Origin: Candidatus Pantoea varia
GTDB lineage: Bacteria; Pseudomonadota; Gammaproteobacteria; Enterobacterales; Enterobacteriaceae
NCBI RefSeq assembly: GCF_900115075.1
Contig: NZ_FOVG01000005.1
Location: 124,001 to 188,000 of the forward strand
Direction of reading: 5' to 3'
Length of the DNA stretch: 64,000 nt
This document shows, piece after piece, positions 1 through 8,573 of the stretch (the stretch's first letter is position 1; each line of letters begins with the position of its first letter). The notes beneath the pieces are model-generated. The model made no database searches. It had not been told where the DNA came from and saw only the letters and a program-made list of their open reading frames with translations. Made by a program: the position numbers and the translations under genes.

Positions 1-2
1 GG

Positions 3-884
3 GTTAAGCTGCTCTCGCATCCGTTTGCCGGGGGATCGGTACAGGAGTTGCCGCCTAACGGTCAGGGCATTGCGACCTTAATTGCGCTCGGCATTCTGGA
101 AGAGTGTGAGATCAATCGTTATGCGCCCGATTCGCCGCAGTGGCTGCATCTCTCCATTGAGGCGATGAAACTGGCTTTGGTGGATCTGGACCGTTATGTC
201 ACCGATGAAGATCACCTCGAATTTCCTGCTGAGTTACTGCTGAGCAAAGACTATATCCGCCAGCGGGCAGCGTTAATTGATCCTGACAAAGCGGGTGATT
301 TCCGCTTTGGATCGCCGCAGCAGAGCGGCACGGTGTATGTCGCGGCGGCCGATGCCAGCGGCATGATGGTCTCATTCATTCAGTCTAACTTCATGGGTTT
401 TGGCTCAGGCGTGGTGGTGCCCGACACCGGCATCAGCCTTCAGAACCGTGGCGCGGGCTTTTCACTCGATCCGGACCATCCCAACGTTGTGGCGGGGGGT
501 AAGCGGTCCTTCCACACCATCATCCCGGCCTTTGCGCTGGATGAGCAGGACCAGCCGCTAATGGCGTTTGGCGTGATGGGCGGTCCGATGCAGGCGCAGG
601 GACATGTCCAGCTGGCGCTGCGGATTATGCTGCATCGCCAGAATCCGCAGGCCGCGATTGATGCGCCTCGCTGGCGCGTGGTGCAGGGACGTGAGGTCGT
701 GTTTGAATCCACACTCGATCGCAATACGCTGAGCACACTTCGCCGCATGGGCCACACCGTGGTACTGGAAGATCCTCTGAGCAATTACAATTTTGGTGGC
801 GCGCAGGCGATCGTGCGCGACCCACAGGGCTTCTACATTGCAGCCAGTGAGAGTCGCAAAGATGGTCAGGCGGTGGTGTTTTAA
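3..884 (+). CDS. Gamma-glutamyltransferase family protein, C-terminal part
   Basis: The reading frame is open to the left edge, so the N-terminus lies outside the window; 293 residues are visible. The motif LPPNGQGIATLIALG and the later GGKRSFHTIIPAF block are typical of the Ntn-hydrolase family that hydrolyses or transfers gamma-glutamyl groups, of the YwrD-like branch. These enzymes self-cleave just before a catalytic threonine. The likely nucleophile is the Thr of SGTVYV (codon at 330-332), so the visible part contains the end of the large subunit and the whole small subunit. Substrate and export cannot be judged without the N-terminus. The frame is intact to the TAA. Confidence 0.88.
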   Translation, partial: VKLLSHPFAGGSVQELPPNGQGIATLIALGILEECEINRYAPDSPQWLHLSIEAMKLALVDLDRYVTDEDHLEFPAELLLSKDYIRQRAALIDPDKAGDFRFGSPQQSGTVYVAAADASGMMVSFIQSNFMGFGSGVVVPDTGISLQNRGAGFSLDPDHPNVVAGGKRSFHTIIPAFALDEQDQPLMAFGVMGGPMQAQGHVQLALRIMLHRQNPQAAIDAPRWRVVQGREVVFESTLDRNTLSTLRRMGHTVVLEDPLSNYNFGGAQAIVRDPQGFYIAASESRKDGQAVVF

Positions 885-1089
885 GGCCACCTCTGATGAG
901 CGCCAGGCCGTTAAACGTGACGTTCAGGTACGCGCGCAGACGCGCAGGCGATCCCGTTGTGTAACCGGCGTTTAAGAAAGCATCTGTTTCACAGGTGGTT
1001 TCACATTGTGCCGTGACTGCGGTTTGTTCTATTCTTTAGGCCATTCCTACCTGGACATCAGACAGTATTACCGACAGGAGTTGACCCTA

Positions 1090-1806
1090 ATGGCTACAGG
1101 ACTTACACGCCTTATGGCACGCGGCGGCATTATGCTCGCTGGCGCGCTGATCGTGCTGCAACTCACCGCATGTGGTGATAAAGAAGGCGAGCAGCGCAAA
1201 GCATTTATCGATTTTCTCCAGAACACCGTAATGCGCAGCGGCGAGCATCTGCCCAGCCTCAGTGAAAACCAGAAGCAGAGCTTTGGTAACTTCGCCAGCG
1301 ATTACGCCATCATGTATGGCTTCTCGCAGCAGGCGAACAAAGCGGTTGAACAGGGTATGCGTCCGGTGGTGGATGAACTTTCTGCCATTCGCGTCCCGCA
1401 GGACTACCTCACGCGTCGTGATTCCCTGCGCCAGGCCAACAGCGCACTGGTGATCGTCACCCAGCAGATTGAAAGCGCAAAAATGCAGGCTGACAGCAGT
1501 AAAGCAGCTCTGAAGCAGTCGGATGACCTGAAAAAAGTCTACGACACCGCCTACAACAAAGTGGTGACGGTGCCCGCCAATCAGCTGATTCCGCTGCTGC
1601 CAAAACTTCAGGCGCTGAGCCAGGGTGCTGTGCAGGCTGGCGATTTCCTGCAAACTCAGGGAACCCGTGTCAGCTTCAATGATGGCGGCGTGCAGTTCCC
1701 GACGCAGGATCAGGCTTCGCAATATAACGCGCTGATGAGCACCTTATCCGCCAATTCGCAGGCGCTTCCTCAGGCACAGGCTGCCGTCCAGGGCGGTCTG
1801 CAGTAA
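1090..1806 (+). CDS. yiaF: YiaF family DUF3053 lipoprotein
   Basis: The 238-residue product matches my memory of E. coli YiaF over its length, including the stretch KAFIDFLQNTVMRSGE and the C-terminal VQFPTQDQASQYN. A hydrophobic N-terminus ends in LTAC at about residues 20-23, a good lipobox, so an envelope lipoprotein is expected; the molecular role is unknown. The frame is open further upstream, but the ATG at 1090 has AGGAG about 9 bases before it and matches the family start. In E. coli yiaF lies near wecH and glyQS; here it is separated from them by over 30 kb, which suggests rearrangement in one lineage. Confidence 0.9.
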   Translation: MATGLTRLMARGGIMLAGALIVLQLTACGDKEGEQRKAFIDFLQNTVMRSGEHLPSLSENQKQSFGNFASDYAIMYGFSQQANKAVEQGMRPVVDELSAIRVPQDYLTRRDSLRQANSALVIVTQQIESAKMQADSSKAALKQSDDLKKVYDTAYNKVVTVPANQLIPLLPKLQALSQGAVQAGDFLQTQGTRVSFNDGGVQFPTQDQASQYNALMSTLSANSQALPQAQAAVQGGLQ

Positions 1807-1815
1807 ACCCGCTTT

Positions 1816-1852
1816 ACGGGCAGGCGTTAACCGTCTGCCCGTCTCTTCTCCT
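1816..1852 (+). terminator. Hairpin terminator after yiaF
   Basis: ACGGGCAG (1816-1823) pairs with CTGCCCGT (1835-1842) and is followed by a pyrimidine tract rich in T. It starts 9 bases after the yiaF stop codon. Confidence 0.6.
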
Positions 1853-1886
1853 TTTTTCCGCTCACCCAATCACCTGCTGAATGAAG

Positions 1887-2096
1887 TGTGATCTGGCGCA
1901 TTTTCAACCAAAAATAGTTTGTGATCCAAGTCACATTTATATAACAAATCCTCCGCAGCCAAGTGTGATTCAACTCACAGACAACCGCCTGCCTCGATTA
2001 AAAAACCGGCAAAACAACCCCTTACGCCTGTAAAAGTGTGATCTCAGTCACGCAAACAACCCCTGTCACCACCCTTAATGAGTGATATAGATCACA
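1887..2096 (+). promoter_or_regulatory. Five CRP-like sites upstream of mtlA
   Basis: The 432-base gap before mtlA holds a row of sites of the CRP form TGTGA-N6-TCACA. Two are perfect, at 1920-1935 and 1964-1979. Two are near-perfect: 2037-2052 (TCACG at the end) and 2081-2096 (AGTGA at the start). One good half-site is at 1887-1891. Spacings are about 33, 44, 73 and 44 bases. E. coli mtlA is known for an unusual cluster of five CRP sites, so this organisation is conserved. The promoter is probably just downstream, but I could not assign -10/-35 boxes with confidence. Confidence 0.85.
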
Positions 2097-2238
2097 CTTA
2101 TGCCGTGCGCTACGCAGTGTCAAATTCGCGTGATAGAGTCCGCGTGCATACAGTAATACCACCGGCTATCAGTCGGGGTGGCTAAACAAAAACAAGCGCG
2201 CTCTCCTATTGAAGCGCGTCTCAATAAGGGGTGGGTTT

Positions 2239-4173
2239 ATGTCCTCATCAGTGAAGGTCAAAGTACAGAGCTTTGGTCGCTTTCTGAGTAATATGGTGAT
2301 GCCAAACATCGGGGCGTTTATCGCCTGGGGTATCATCACCGCGCTGTTTATTCCAACTGGCTGGATCCCGAACGAAACGCTGGCCAAACTGGTCGGCCCG
2401 ATGATCACCTACCTGTTGCCACTGCTGATCGGTTTCACCGGTGGGCGTCTGGTGGGCGGCGATCGGGGCGGCGTGGTCGGTGCGATTACGACCATGGGTG
2501 TGATTGTCGGTGCTGATATGCCGATGTTCCTCGGTGCGATGATTGCTGGTCCGCTGGGCGGCTGGGCCATCAAGTCGTTTGACCGGGCGATTGACGGCAA
2601 AATCAAAAGCGGCTTCGAGATGCTGGTCAACAACTTCTCGGCCGGTATTATCGGGATGATCCTGGCACTGCTGGCGTTCCTGGCGATCGGTCCGCTGGTT
2701 GAAGGTCTGTCACACATTCTCGCCGCAGGCGTGAATCTGATGGTGCAGAACAACCTGCTGCCGCTGACTTCTATCTTCGTGGAACCGGCGAAAATCCTGT
2801 TCCTGAACAACGCCATTAACCACGGTATCTTCTCACCGCTGGGCATCCAGCAGGCGAGCGAAGCCGGCAAGTCGATTTTCTTCCTGATTGAAGCCAACCC
2901 GGGTCCGGGTATGGGCGTTCTGATGGCCTACATGTTCTTTGGTCGTGGCAGTGCTAAACAGTCTGCGGGCGGTGCGGCCATTATCCACTTCCTCGGCGGC
3001 ATCCATGAGATCTACTTCCCGTATGTGCTGATGGCCCCTCGCCTGCTGCTGGCGGTGATCCTGGGCGGTATGACCGGCGTCTTCACGCTGACCGTGCTGA
3101 ACGGCGGCCTGGTCTCGCCTGCCTCACCGGGTTCTATCCTGGCCGTACTGGCGATGACACCAAAAGGTGCCTACTTCGCCAACATCGCGGCTATCGCTGC
3201 GGCCTTCGCTGTCTCCTTCGTGGTGTCCGCTATCCTGCTGAAAACCAGCAAAGTCAAAGAAGATGACGATATCGAAACCGCGACCCAGCGCATGCATGAG
3301 ATGAAAGCGCAGTCAAAAGGCCAGAGCGCAGCGGGTGGAGCAATCGCCAGCGATGCCATGAGCGTTGAACTGCACCACGTGCGTAAAATCATCGTTGCCT
3401 GTGATGCCGGTATGGGTTCCAGTGCCATGGGTGCAGGCGTACTGCGTAAGAAAGTGCAGGATGCCGGTCTGAGTAATGTGTCGGTCACCAATACCGCGAT
3501 CAACGCCCTGCCGGGTGATGTTGATCTGGTGATTACCCACCGAGACCTGACCGAACGCGCTATTCGTCAGGCTCCGCATGCGCAGCATATCTCGCTGAAC
3601 AACTTCCTCGACAGTGCACTCTACAGCACGCTGACCGAACGTCTGGTGGCGGCGAACCGCAGCGAAGTGCATCGTGAAACGGTGAATACAGCACTCTCTG
3701 ACAGCTACGATGAAGGCAACGCGCACCTGTTTAAACTGGGCGCGGATAACGTCTTCCTCGGCCTGACCGCCAGCAACAAAGAGCAGGCGATTCGCTTTGC
3801 CGGTGAGCAGCTGGTGAAAGGCGGTTACGTCGAGCCTGAATATGTTGAAGCGATGCTGGCGCGTGAAAAACTGACGCCGACCTACCTCGGTGAGTCGATT
3901 GCGGTGCCGCACGGCACGGTCGAAGCGAAAGATCGCGTGCTAAAAACCGGCGTGGTGTTCTGTCAGTATCCGGCAGGCGTTCTGTTCGGCGAAGAGCCGG
4001 ACGATGTCGCGCGCCTGGTGATTGGTATTGCTGCCCGTAACAACGAGCACATCCAGGTGATCACCAGCCTGACCAATGCGCTGGATGATGACAGCGTGAT
4101 TGAGAAGCTGGCGAATACCACCAGCGTGCAGGAAGTGCTGGATCTGCTGTCAGGCAAGCCTGCAATCGCGTAA
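2239..4173 (+). CDS. mtlA: PTS mannitol-specific EIICBA transporter
   Basis: MtlA brings mannitol into the cell and phosphorylates it to mannitol-1-phosphate. The 644-residue protein has the membrane EIIC domain (about residues 1-345), an EIIB domain with the phosphocysteine motif ACDAGMGSS near residue 388, and an EIIA domain with the phosphohistidine motif IAVPHGTVEAKD near residue 560. Length and sequence closely follow E. coli MtlA (637 residues). The ATG at 2239 is preceded by AAGGGGTGG; the frame also opens at a TTG at 2209, which I reject. It is the first gene of mtlADR and should be under CRP and MtlR control. Confidence 0.97.
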   Translation: MSSSVKVKVQSFGRFLSNMVMPNIGAFIAWGIITALFIPTGWIPNETLAKLVGPMITYLLPLLIGFTGGRLVGGDRGGVVGAITTMGVIVGADMPMFLGAMIAGPLGGWAIKSFDRAIDGKIKSGFEMLVNNFSAGIIGMILALLAFLAIGPLVEGLSHILAAGVNLMVQNNLLPLTSIFVEPAKILFLNNAINHGIFSPLGIQQASEAGKSIFFLIEANPGPGMGVLMAYMFFGRGSAKQSAGGAAIIHFLGGIHEIYFPYVLMAPRLLLAVILGGMTGVFTLTVLNGGLVSPASPGSILAVLAMTPKGAYFANIAAIAAAFAVSFVVSAILLKTSKVKEDDDIETATQRMHEMKAQSKGQSAAGGAIASDAMSVELHHVRKIIVACDAGMGSSAMGAGVLRKKVQDAGLSNVSVTNTAINALPGDVDLVITHRDLTERAIRQAPHAQHISLNNFLDSALYSTLTERLVAANRSEVHRETVNTALSDSYDEGNAHLFKLGADNVFLGLTASNKEQAIRFAGEQLVKGGYVEPEYVEAMLAREKLTPTYLGESIAVPHGTVEAKDRVLKTGVVFCQYPAGVLFGEEPDDVARLVIGIAARNNEHIQVITSLTNALDDDSVIEKLANTTSVQEVLDLLSGKPAIA

Positions 4174-4222
4174 TTTATAGCAATTATTTTCCCTGGGGCG
4201 GTCATGCCCGTCCCGATTTCCT

Positions 4223-4242
4223 GGGGCGGGTTTGCCCGCCCC
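4223..4242 (+). other. Intercistronic hairpin between mtlA and mtlD
   Basis: GGGGCGGG and CCCGCCCC form a perfect 8-base-pair stem with a TTTG loop. There is no T tract, so it is more likely an mRNA stabiliser or processing site than a terminator. The left flank carries a partial copy of the same sequence (CCTGGGGCGG is repeated at 4191 and 4220). Confidence 0.6.
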
Positions 4243-4269
4243 ATCGTCATTTGATATGGGTCAAAAATT

Positions 4270-5418
4270 ATGAAAGCGTTACATTTCGGAGCAGGAAACA
4301 TTGGTCGCGGCTTTATCGGCAAATTACTGGCTGATGCAGGTATCGAACTGGTTTTTGCTGATGTGAATCAGACGGTGCTGGATGCACTGAACGCGCGTCA
4401 TGAGTATCCCGTTCATGTGGTTGGCGAGCAGGCCAAAGTGGAAATTGTTAAAGGCGTCAGTGCGGTCAACAGCACCAGCGATGAGATCATCACTCTGGTC
4501 TCTGAAGTCGATCTGGTCACTACCGCCGTGGGTCCGCAGATTCTGGAGCGTATTGCCGGCAGTGTGGCTAAAGGTCTGGCAAAACGCAGCGACAACGGCA
4601 ACAGCCGCCCGTTAAATATCATCGCCTGTGAGAATATGGTGCGCGGCACCAGCCAGCTAAAACAGCATGTGCTGAAGGCGCTGCCGGAGCAGTATCACGC
4701 CTGGCTGGAACAGCATGTCGGCTTTGTGGATTCGGCTGTCGATCGCATCGTGCCCCCTTCTGAAGCAGGCAGCACCGATCCACTGGAAGTGACCGTTGAG
4801 ACTTTCAGCGAGTGGATCGTCGATAAAACCCAGTTTAAAGGCGACCTGCCGACCATTCCGGGCATGGAGCTGACCGATAACCTGATGGCGTTTGTTGAGC
4901 GTAAACTTTTCACCCTGAACACCGGTCACGCTATTACCGCCTACCTCGGCCAGCTGGCCGGTCATCAGACCATTCGTGACGCCATCCTCGATGAAAAAAT
5001 CCGGGCCGTAGTGAAAGGCGCAATGGAAGAGAGCGGCGCAGTGCTCATTCAGCGTTACGGTTTTGACGCGGAAAAACATGCGGCTTACATCCAGAAGATT
5101 CTGGGTCGTTTTGAAAATCCGTATCTGAAAGATGATGTTGAGCGCGTAGGCCGTCAGCCGCTGCGTAAACTCAGCGCGGGCGATCGCCTGATCAAGCCGA
5201 CGCTGGGCACGCTGGAATATGGTTTACCGCACGCCAGCCTGGTGCAGGGTATTGCCGCCGCGATGCACTATCGCAGCGATCAGGACCCACAGGCGCAGGA
5301 GCTGGCCGCGCTGCTGGCAGAAAAAGGCCCACAGGCTACGCTGGCTGAGATTTCAGGACTGGCTGCCGACAGCGAAGTCGTGGCTTCTGTGGTGAGCGCC
5401 TGGCACGCTATGGCATAA
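4270..5418 (+). CDS. mtlD: Mannitol-1-phosphate 5-dehydrogenase
   Basis: The enzyme oxidises mannitol-1-phosphate to fructose-6-phosphate with NAD+, feeding mannitol carbon into glycolysis in the cytoplasm. The 382 residues equal the E. coli length. The N-terminal Rossmann motif [11 protein letters not shown] is at residues 7-17, and the [11 protein letters not shown] and [12 protein letters not shown] blocks of the polyol dehydrogenase family are present. It follows mtlA by 96 bases, with a hairpin between, and belongs to the same operon. Confidence 0.97.
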   Translation: MKALHFGAGNIGRGFIGKLLADAGIELVFADVNQTVLDALNARHEYPVHVVGEQAKVEIVKGVSAVNSTSDEIITLVSEVDLVTTAVGPQILERIAGSVAKGLAKRSDNGNSRPLNIIACENMVRGTSQLKQHVLKALPEQYHAWLEQHVGFVDSAVDRIVPPSEAGSTDPLEVTVETFSEWIVDKTQFKGDLPTIPGMELTDNLMAFVERKLFTLNTGHAITAYLGQLAGHQTIRDAILDEKIRAVVKGAMEESGAVLIQRYGFDAEKHAAYIQKILGRFENPYLKDDVERVGRQPLRKLSAGDRLIKPTLGTLEYGLPHASLVQGIAAAMHYRSDQDPQAQELAALLAEKGPQATLAEISGLAADSEVVASVVSAWHAMA

Positions 5419-5425
5419 TGCGCGC

Positions 5426-6028
5426 GTGTTAGTGACGCAAGCCGGGCGCAGTTCGCCTGCGCCCAACGGCGGTATAGAACCCATGCAGGCAATAATGGAA
5501 GAGAAGCAGGCTTTTGAGAACCGGGTGCTTGAGCGCCTGAACGCCGGTCGTTCGGTGAGAAGCTTTCTGATCGCCGCCGTTGAGCTATTGGCTGAAGCCG
5601 TCAATCTGCTGGTGCTGCAGGTATTCCGCAAAGATGACTATGCGGTGAAATATGCCGTAGAGCCGCTGCTGCTGGGCAATGGCCCTCTGGGCGAACTCTC
5701 GGTTCGCCTGAAGCTGATTTACGGACTTGGCGTTATCAGTCGCCACGAATATGAAGATGGTGAACTGCTGCTGGCGCTGCGCGAAGAGCTGAATCACGAC
5801 CACGGAGATTATCGTTTTACCGACGATGAGATCCTTGGCCCGTTTGGTGAACTGCACTGTGTCACTGCCTGGCCACCCGCGCCGGTGTTTCACACCGAAG
5901 ATGCAGAGCTGCGCAGCATGCAGCAGCAGCGCTATCTGCAGATGGTGCGATCCACCATGGTCCTGTCGCTCACCGAGCTGATCGCCCGCATCAGTATGAA
6001 GCAGGCGTTTAAAAAGTCCGGCAGCTAA
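5426..6028 (+). CDS. mtlR: Mannitol operon repressor MtlR
   Basis: MtlR represses the mannitol operon. The core from QAFENRVLERLNAG to the C-terminus matches E. coli MtlR closely, including the VNLLVLQVFRKDDYAVKYA block. The frame opens at a GTG at 5426, only 8 bases after mtlD, giving 200 residues, close to the 195 of E. coli. A later ATG at 5483 would give 181 residues. Neither has a strong ribosome binding site, so the start is uncertain. It is the last gene of mtlADR. Confidence 0.92.
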   Translation: MLVTQAGRSSPAPNGGIEPMQAIMEEKQAFENRVLERLNAGRSVRSFLIAAVELLAEAVNLLVLQVFRKDDYAVKYAVEPLLLGNGPLGELSVRLKLIYGLGVISRHEYEDGELLLALREELNHDHGDYRFTDDEILGPFGELHCVTAWPPAPVFHTEDAELRSMQQQRYLQMVRSTMVLSLTELIARISMKQAFKKSGS

Positions 6029-6035
6029 TCCTGTC

Positions 6036-6058
6036 AGGCGTCATCACGGCGCCTTTTT
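6036..6058 (+). terminator. Terminator of the mtl operon
   Basis: A short AGGCG/CGCCT stem is followed directly by five T residues, just after the mtlR stop codon. The stem is short but the position is right. Confidence 0.55.
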
Positions 6059-6131
6059 CGTCTTAACCTGAGCGGGAATATGCACCGGATTTGGTGTATC
6101 CTTGGCCTGTTTTCCTCAACGAGTTGTTGTC

Positions 6132-6494
6132 ATGAAAGAGCAAGAAAAGAACGAAATTAAACTTCTCAGCGATAAGCTGGACGCCTTAAACCGCAAAGAG
6201 CCGCAGTTACTCGAATCAGGTGATGTCGAGAAACTGGGCGCGTTGCTGAAAGAGAAAGAAGCGCTGGTCATTGAGATTGAGCGCCTGCGCGGTCAGCGGG
6301 TTGAAAAACTCAGTGTTGAAGCGCAGAAGCTGCAGAAAATGGGCTTCAGCCGCGAAATTACCAAAAAAGAGCAGGCAAATCTGGGTGCGCTGAAGAAAAG
6401 CGTGCGCGGCCTGGTGGTGGTGCATCCAATGACCGCGCTGGGACGTGAGATGGGTCTGACAGCGATGACCGGCTTCGCCAAAACCGCATTCTGA
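6132..6494 (+). CDS. yibL: Ribosome-associated protein YibL
   Basis: The 120-residue protein matches E. coli YibL in length and in the conserved C-terminal part with [18 protein letters not shown] and [12 protein letters not shown]. It is rich in Lys and Glu and predicted to be a coiled coil in its first 70 residues (LNRKEPQL through [13 protein letters not shown]). E. coli YibL has been reported with ribosomal particles; its job is unknown. The ATG at 6132 starts [10 protein letters not shown] as in E. coli; an in-frame extension to 6102 is rejected. It lies behind mtlR as in E. coli and converges on the VirK-like gene. Confidence 0.93.
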   Translation: MKEQEKNEIKLLSDKLDALNRKEPQLLESGDVEKLGALLKEKEALVIEIERLRGQRVEKLSVEAQKLQKMGFSREITKKEQANLGALKKSVRGLVVVHPMTALGREMGLTAMTGFAKTAF

Positions 6495-6498
6495 CGGG

Positions 6499-6524
6499 GT
6501 CGATCAGGCAGCAGCCTGATCGAC
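6499..6524. terminator. Perfect hairpin at convergent gene ends
   Basis: GTCGATCAGGC and GCCTGATCGAC form a perfect 11-base-pair stem with an AGCA loop. It begins 5 bases after the yibL stop and covers the last codons and stop of the opposing VirK-like gene. There is no T tract on either side, so its role as a two-way terminator is inferred from position. Confidence 0.5.
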
Positions 6525-7472
6525 ATCGGCTTTGCGTTCGCCGGCGGCGGCATACACCTGCTCCGCCAGCGCATCCAGCAGTTCATAGCGGCGGCGATAC
6601 TCTGCCCGCTTCTTACTGGCAATCTCCTCCAGCGTTTTACGCGGCAGGCTAAGCGGCAGGATAAACATCCCATCTTTGCGCGCTTCACCACTCAGCGACA
6701 GCCAGAACTCACTGTAGCTGGCAAAGAACTTATCCCCTTTGCTGTGGCGATAACGCAGGCTGCGGAATACATGTGTCTCATCGCCTACTGCCTGAATACT
6801 TTCCACGCCGCACTGCTTCGCAACAATAAACACCGCTTCCATTAACAGGCGTTTCGGAAAAAGACCGTGAGCGGCTTTAGTCGCCTCACGGATCATCTCA
6901 TTATTGATATGTTTACGCGGCCCCTGTAATCCACCAATTAACAGAGTGCGCTGGTTATTTTCGTTGAAAATTGAAAATGAGAGCGAAGCAATAATTTCGT
7001 CGTTATAACGTAATACCAGCGTCACTTCCCCTTCCCGATCGAAATAACCGGAACTGCAGGAAAGGATAAAGGTTTCGCCATTTTTACCGGTTAGCGTAGC
7101 CATTGAATTATCCGTAGCGCTCTGCAGCAGATGACGCAGCATGGGATTTTCCAGATTATTCATCAGGCTGTAATGATCGAGTATCGCCTGCGCACGCGCA
7201 GCAATGCTCAGCCCTGAGCGCAGATAGGGCCGGTGCAGTTTGGCTGGCAGCAATCCCTGGGTACTCATCAACAAAGGAAGTTGTGGTAAATGCGATAGCT
7301 TATCCAGATAATTCAGCGTCGTCAGCGGCGATATTAAGGTTCTTAACACAAATTTCAGCCGAAAACGTTTACTGATCCAGAGCTTATCAGGAACGTATTT
7401 TCCACTAATTAACTGAAAAAAAAGTGAAGCAGAGGAATCGGTCGTATTTTCGTGAGTAGTTATAATAGACAT
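6504..7472 (-). CDS. VirK/YbjX family DUF535 protein
   Basis: The 322-residue protein has the features of the DUF535 family, to which Shigella VirK and E. coli YbjX belong: a KRFRLKFVLRTL segment near the start, an RPYLRSGLSIAARA block, and IGGLQGPRKHINNEMIREATKAAHGLFPKRLL in the middle. Family members are linked to envelope and antimicrobial peptide resistance, but the biochemical role is not known. I chose the ATG at 7472; a GTG 12 bases upstream is also in frame and neither has a clear ribosome binding site. GC content falls towards the start of the gene. Confidence 0.82.
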   Translation of the reverse strand: MSIITTHENTTDSSASLFFQLISGKYVPDKLWISKRFRLKFVLRTLISPLTTLNYLDKLSHLPQLPLLMSTQGLLPAKLHRPYLRSGLSIAARAQAILDHYSLMNNLENPMLRHLLQSATDNSMATLTGKNGETFILSCSSGYFDREGEVTLVLRYNDEIIASLSFSIFNENNQRTLLIGGLQGPRKHINNEMIREATKAAHGLFPKRLLMEAVFIVAKQCGVESIQAVGDETHVFRSLRYRHSKGDKFFASYSEFWLSLSGEARKDGMFILPLSLPRKTLEEIASKKRAEYRRRYELLDALAEQVYAAAGERKADVDQAAA

Positions 7473-7612
7473 AGTCAGCGACACACATTGAGTTAAGCAG
7501 GAATGTCACTGAAAATAACATAGCCAATATCAACGGCAGGTTAATGCGGATTAACATTAAAAACCATAATTGATGATTATCATTTCATTATGGCATTGCA
7601 CAAAATTGAGAT

Positions 7613-7645
7613 AAAAAAAACCGGTGAAATAAATTTCACCGGTTT
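7613..7645 (-). terminator. Rho-independent terminator of sodA
   Basis: On the minus strand AAACCGGTGAAAT pairs with ATTTCACCGGTTT around a two-base loop and runs into a tract of eight T. It lies 29 bases past the sodA stop codon. Confidence 0.92.
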
Positions 7646-7673
7646 ATCTTCATTGCGTTTACGTTTGGTTAAC

Positions 7674-8291
7674 TTATTTAGCAGAAGCGAAGCGGGCTGC
7701 CGCTTCGTCCCAGTTAACCACGTTCCAGAACGCTTTGATGTAGTCAGGACGTTTGTTCTGATACTTCAGGTAGTAAGCGTGTTCCCACACGTCCAGACCG
7801 AGGATCGGGAAGCCAGAAACGCCGGCAACCGCTTCACCCATCAGCGGGTTGTCCTGGTTTGCGGTAGATACCACAGCCAGTTTGTCGCCTTTCTTAACCA
7901 GCCATGCCCAGCCAGAACCGAAACGGGTCGCAGCGGCTTTCTCGAACTCTTCCTGGAATTTCTCCACGCTACCGAAATCTTTCTCGATAGCCGCTTTCAG
8001 GTCGCCCTGCAGCGTGGTGCCGATTTTCAGGCCTTTCCAGAACAGGCTGTGGTTAGCGTGACCGCCTGCGTTGTTACGCAGTGGGCCTTTTTTGTCTGCT
8101 GGCAGCTGATCCAGTTTGGTGATCAGCTCTTCTACCGGCAGATTAGCAAATTCAGTACCTTCCAGCGCCGCGTTCGCGTTGTTCACGTAGGTCTGGTGGT
8201 GTTTGGTGTGATGGATCTCCATCGTCTGCTTGTCGAAATGCGGTTCCAGTGCGTCGTATGCGTAAGGCAGGGATGGCAGTGAATAACTCAT
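7674..8291 (-). CDS. sodA: Manganese superoxide dismutase
   Basis: SodA converts superoxide to oxygen and hydrogen peroxide in the cytoplasm. The 205-residue protein (206 in E. coli) has the N-terminal [20 protein letters not shown], the metal ligand region [12 protein letters not shown], the [13 protein letters not shown] block and the signature DVWEHAYY. The residues after [13 protein letters not shown] favour the Mn rather than the Fe form, as does overall match to SodA. The ATG at 8291 has GGAGAGGAAG in front; an ATG five codons upstream is rejected. A TATAAT box lies about 70 bases upstream. Confidence 0.97.
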   Translation of the reverse strand: MSYSLPSLPYAYDALEPHFDKQTMEIHHTKHHQTYVNNANAALEGTEFANLPVEELITKLDQLPADKKGPLRNNAGGHANHSLFWKGLKIGTTLQGDLKAAIEKDFGSVEKFQEEFEKAAATRFGSGWAWLVKKGDKLAVVSTANQDNPLMGEAVAGVSGFPILGLDVWEHAYYLKYQNKRPDYIKAFWNVVNWDEAAARFASAK

Positions 8292-8358
8292 ATTCTTCCT
8301 CTCCATTTAGTTTGAGCAGCACGACGAATTCGGGACGTGCCGCGTAAGCAGTCGAATC

Positions 8359-8386
8359 ATTATAGTTAAATTCATGTAGCGTAAAA
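8359..8386 (-). promoter_or_regulatory. Candidate sodA promoter
   Basis: A perfect TATAAT -10 box lies at 8364-8359 on the minus strand, with only a weak -35 (TTTTAC, 16 bases away). A weak -35 fits an activator-dependent promoter; E. coli sodA is activated by SoxS, but I could not define a SoxS box here. The rest of the 282-base gap 8292-8573 holds no gene; its GC-rich half near 8490-8570 may carry the end of the aminotransferase transcript. Confidence 0.45.
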
Positions 8387-8573
8387 GGGTAATCAATGCC
8401 CTATTAACCATAAGGATTTGCGAAACCCGGCAATAGCAACCCGTTGTTTTTTCAGTGTGCTGCTGCTGACTCTGCCTTTTCTGCCTCATCCGACAGGGCG
8501 CGCGGCGCGCTAAGGCCAGGCCGCCAGCAGGCGCCCTTCCCGCCCGGACGCCGCGTCTGCCCTGCCCCGCGCG

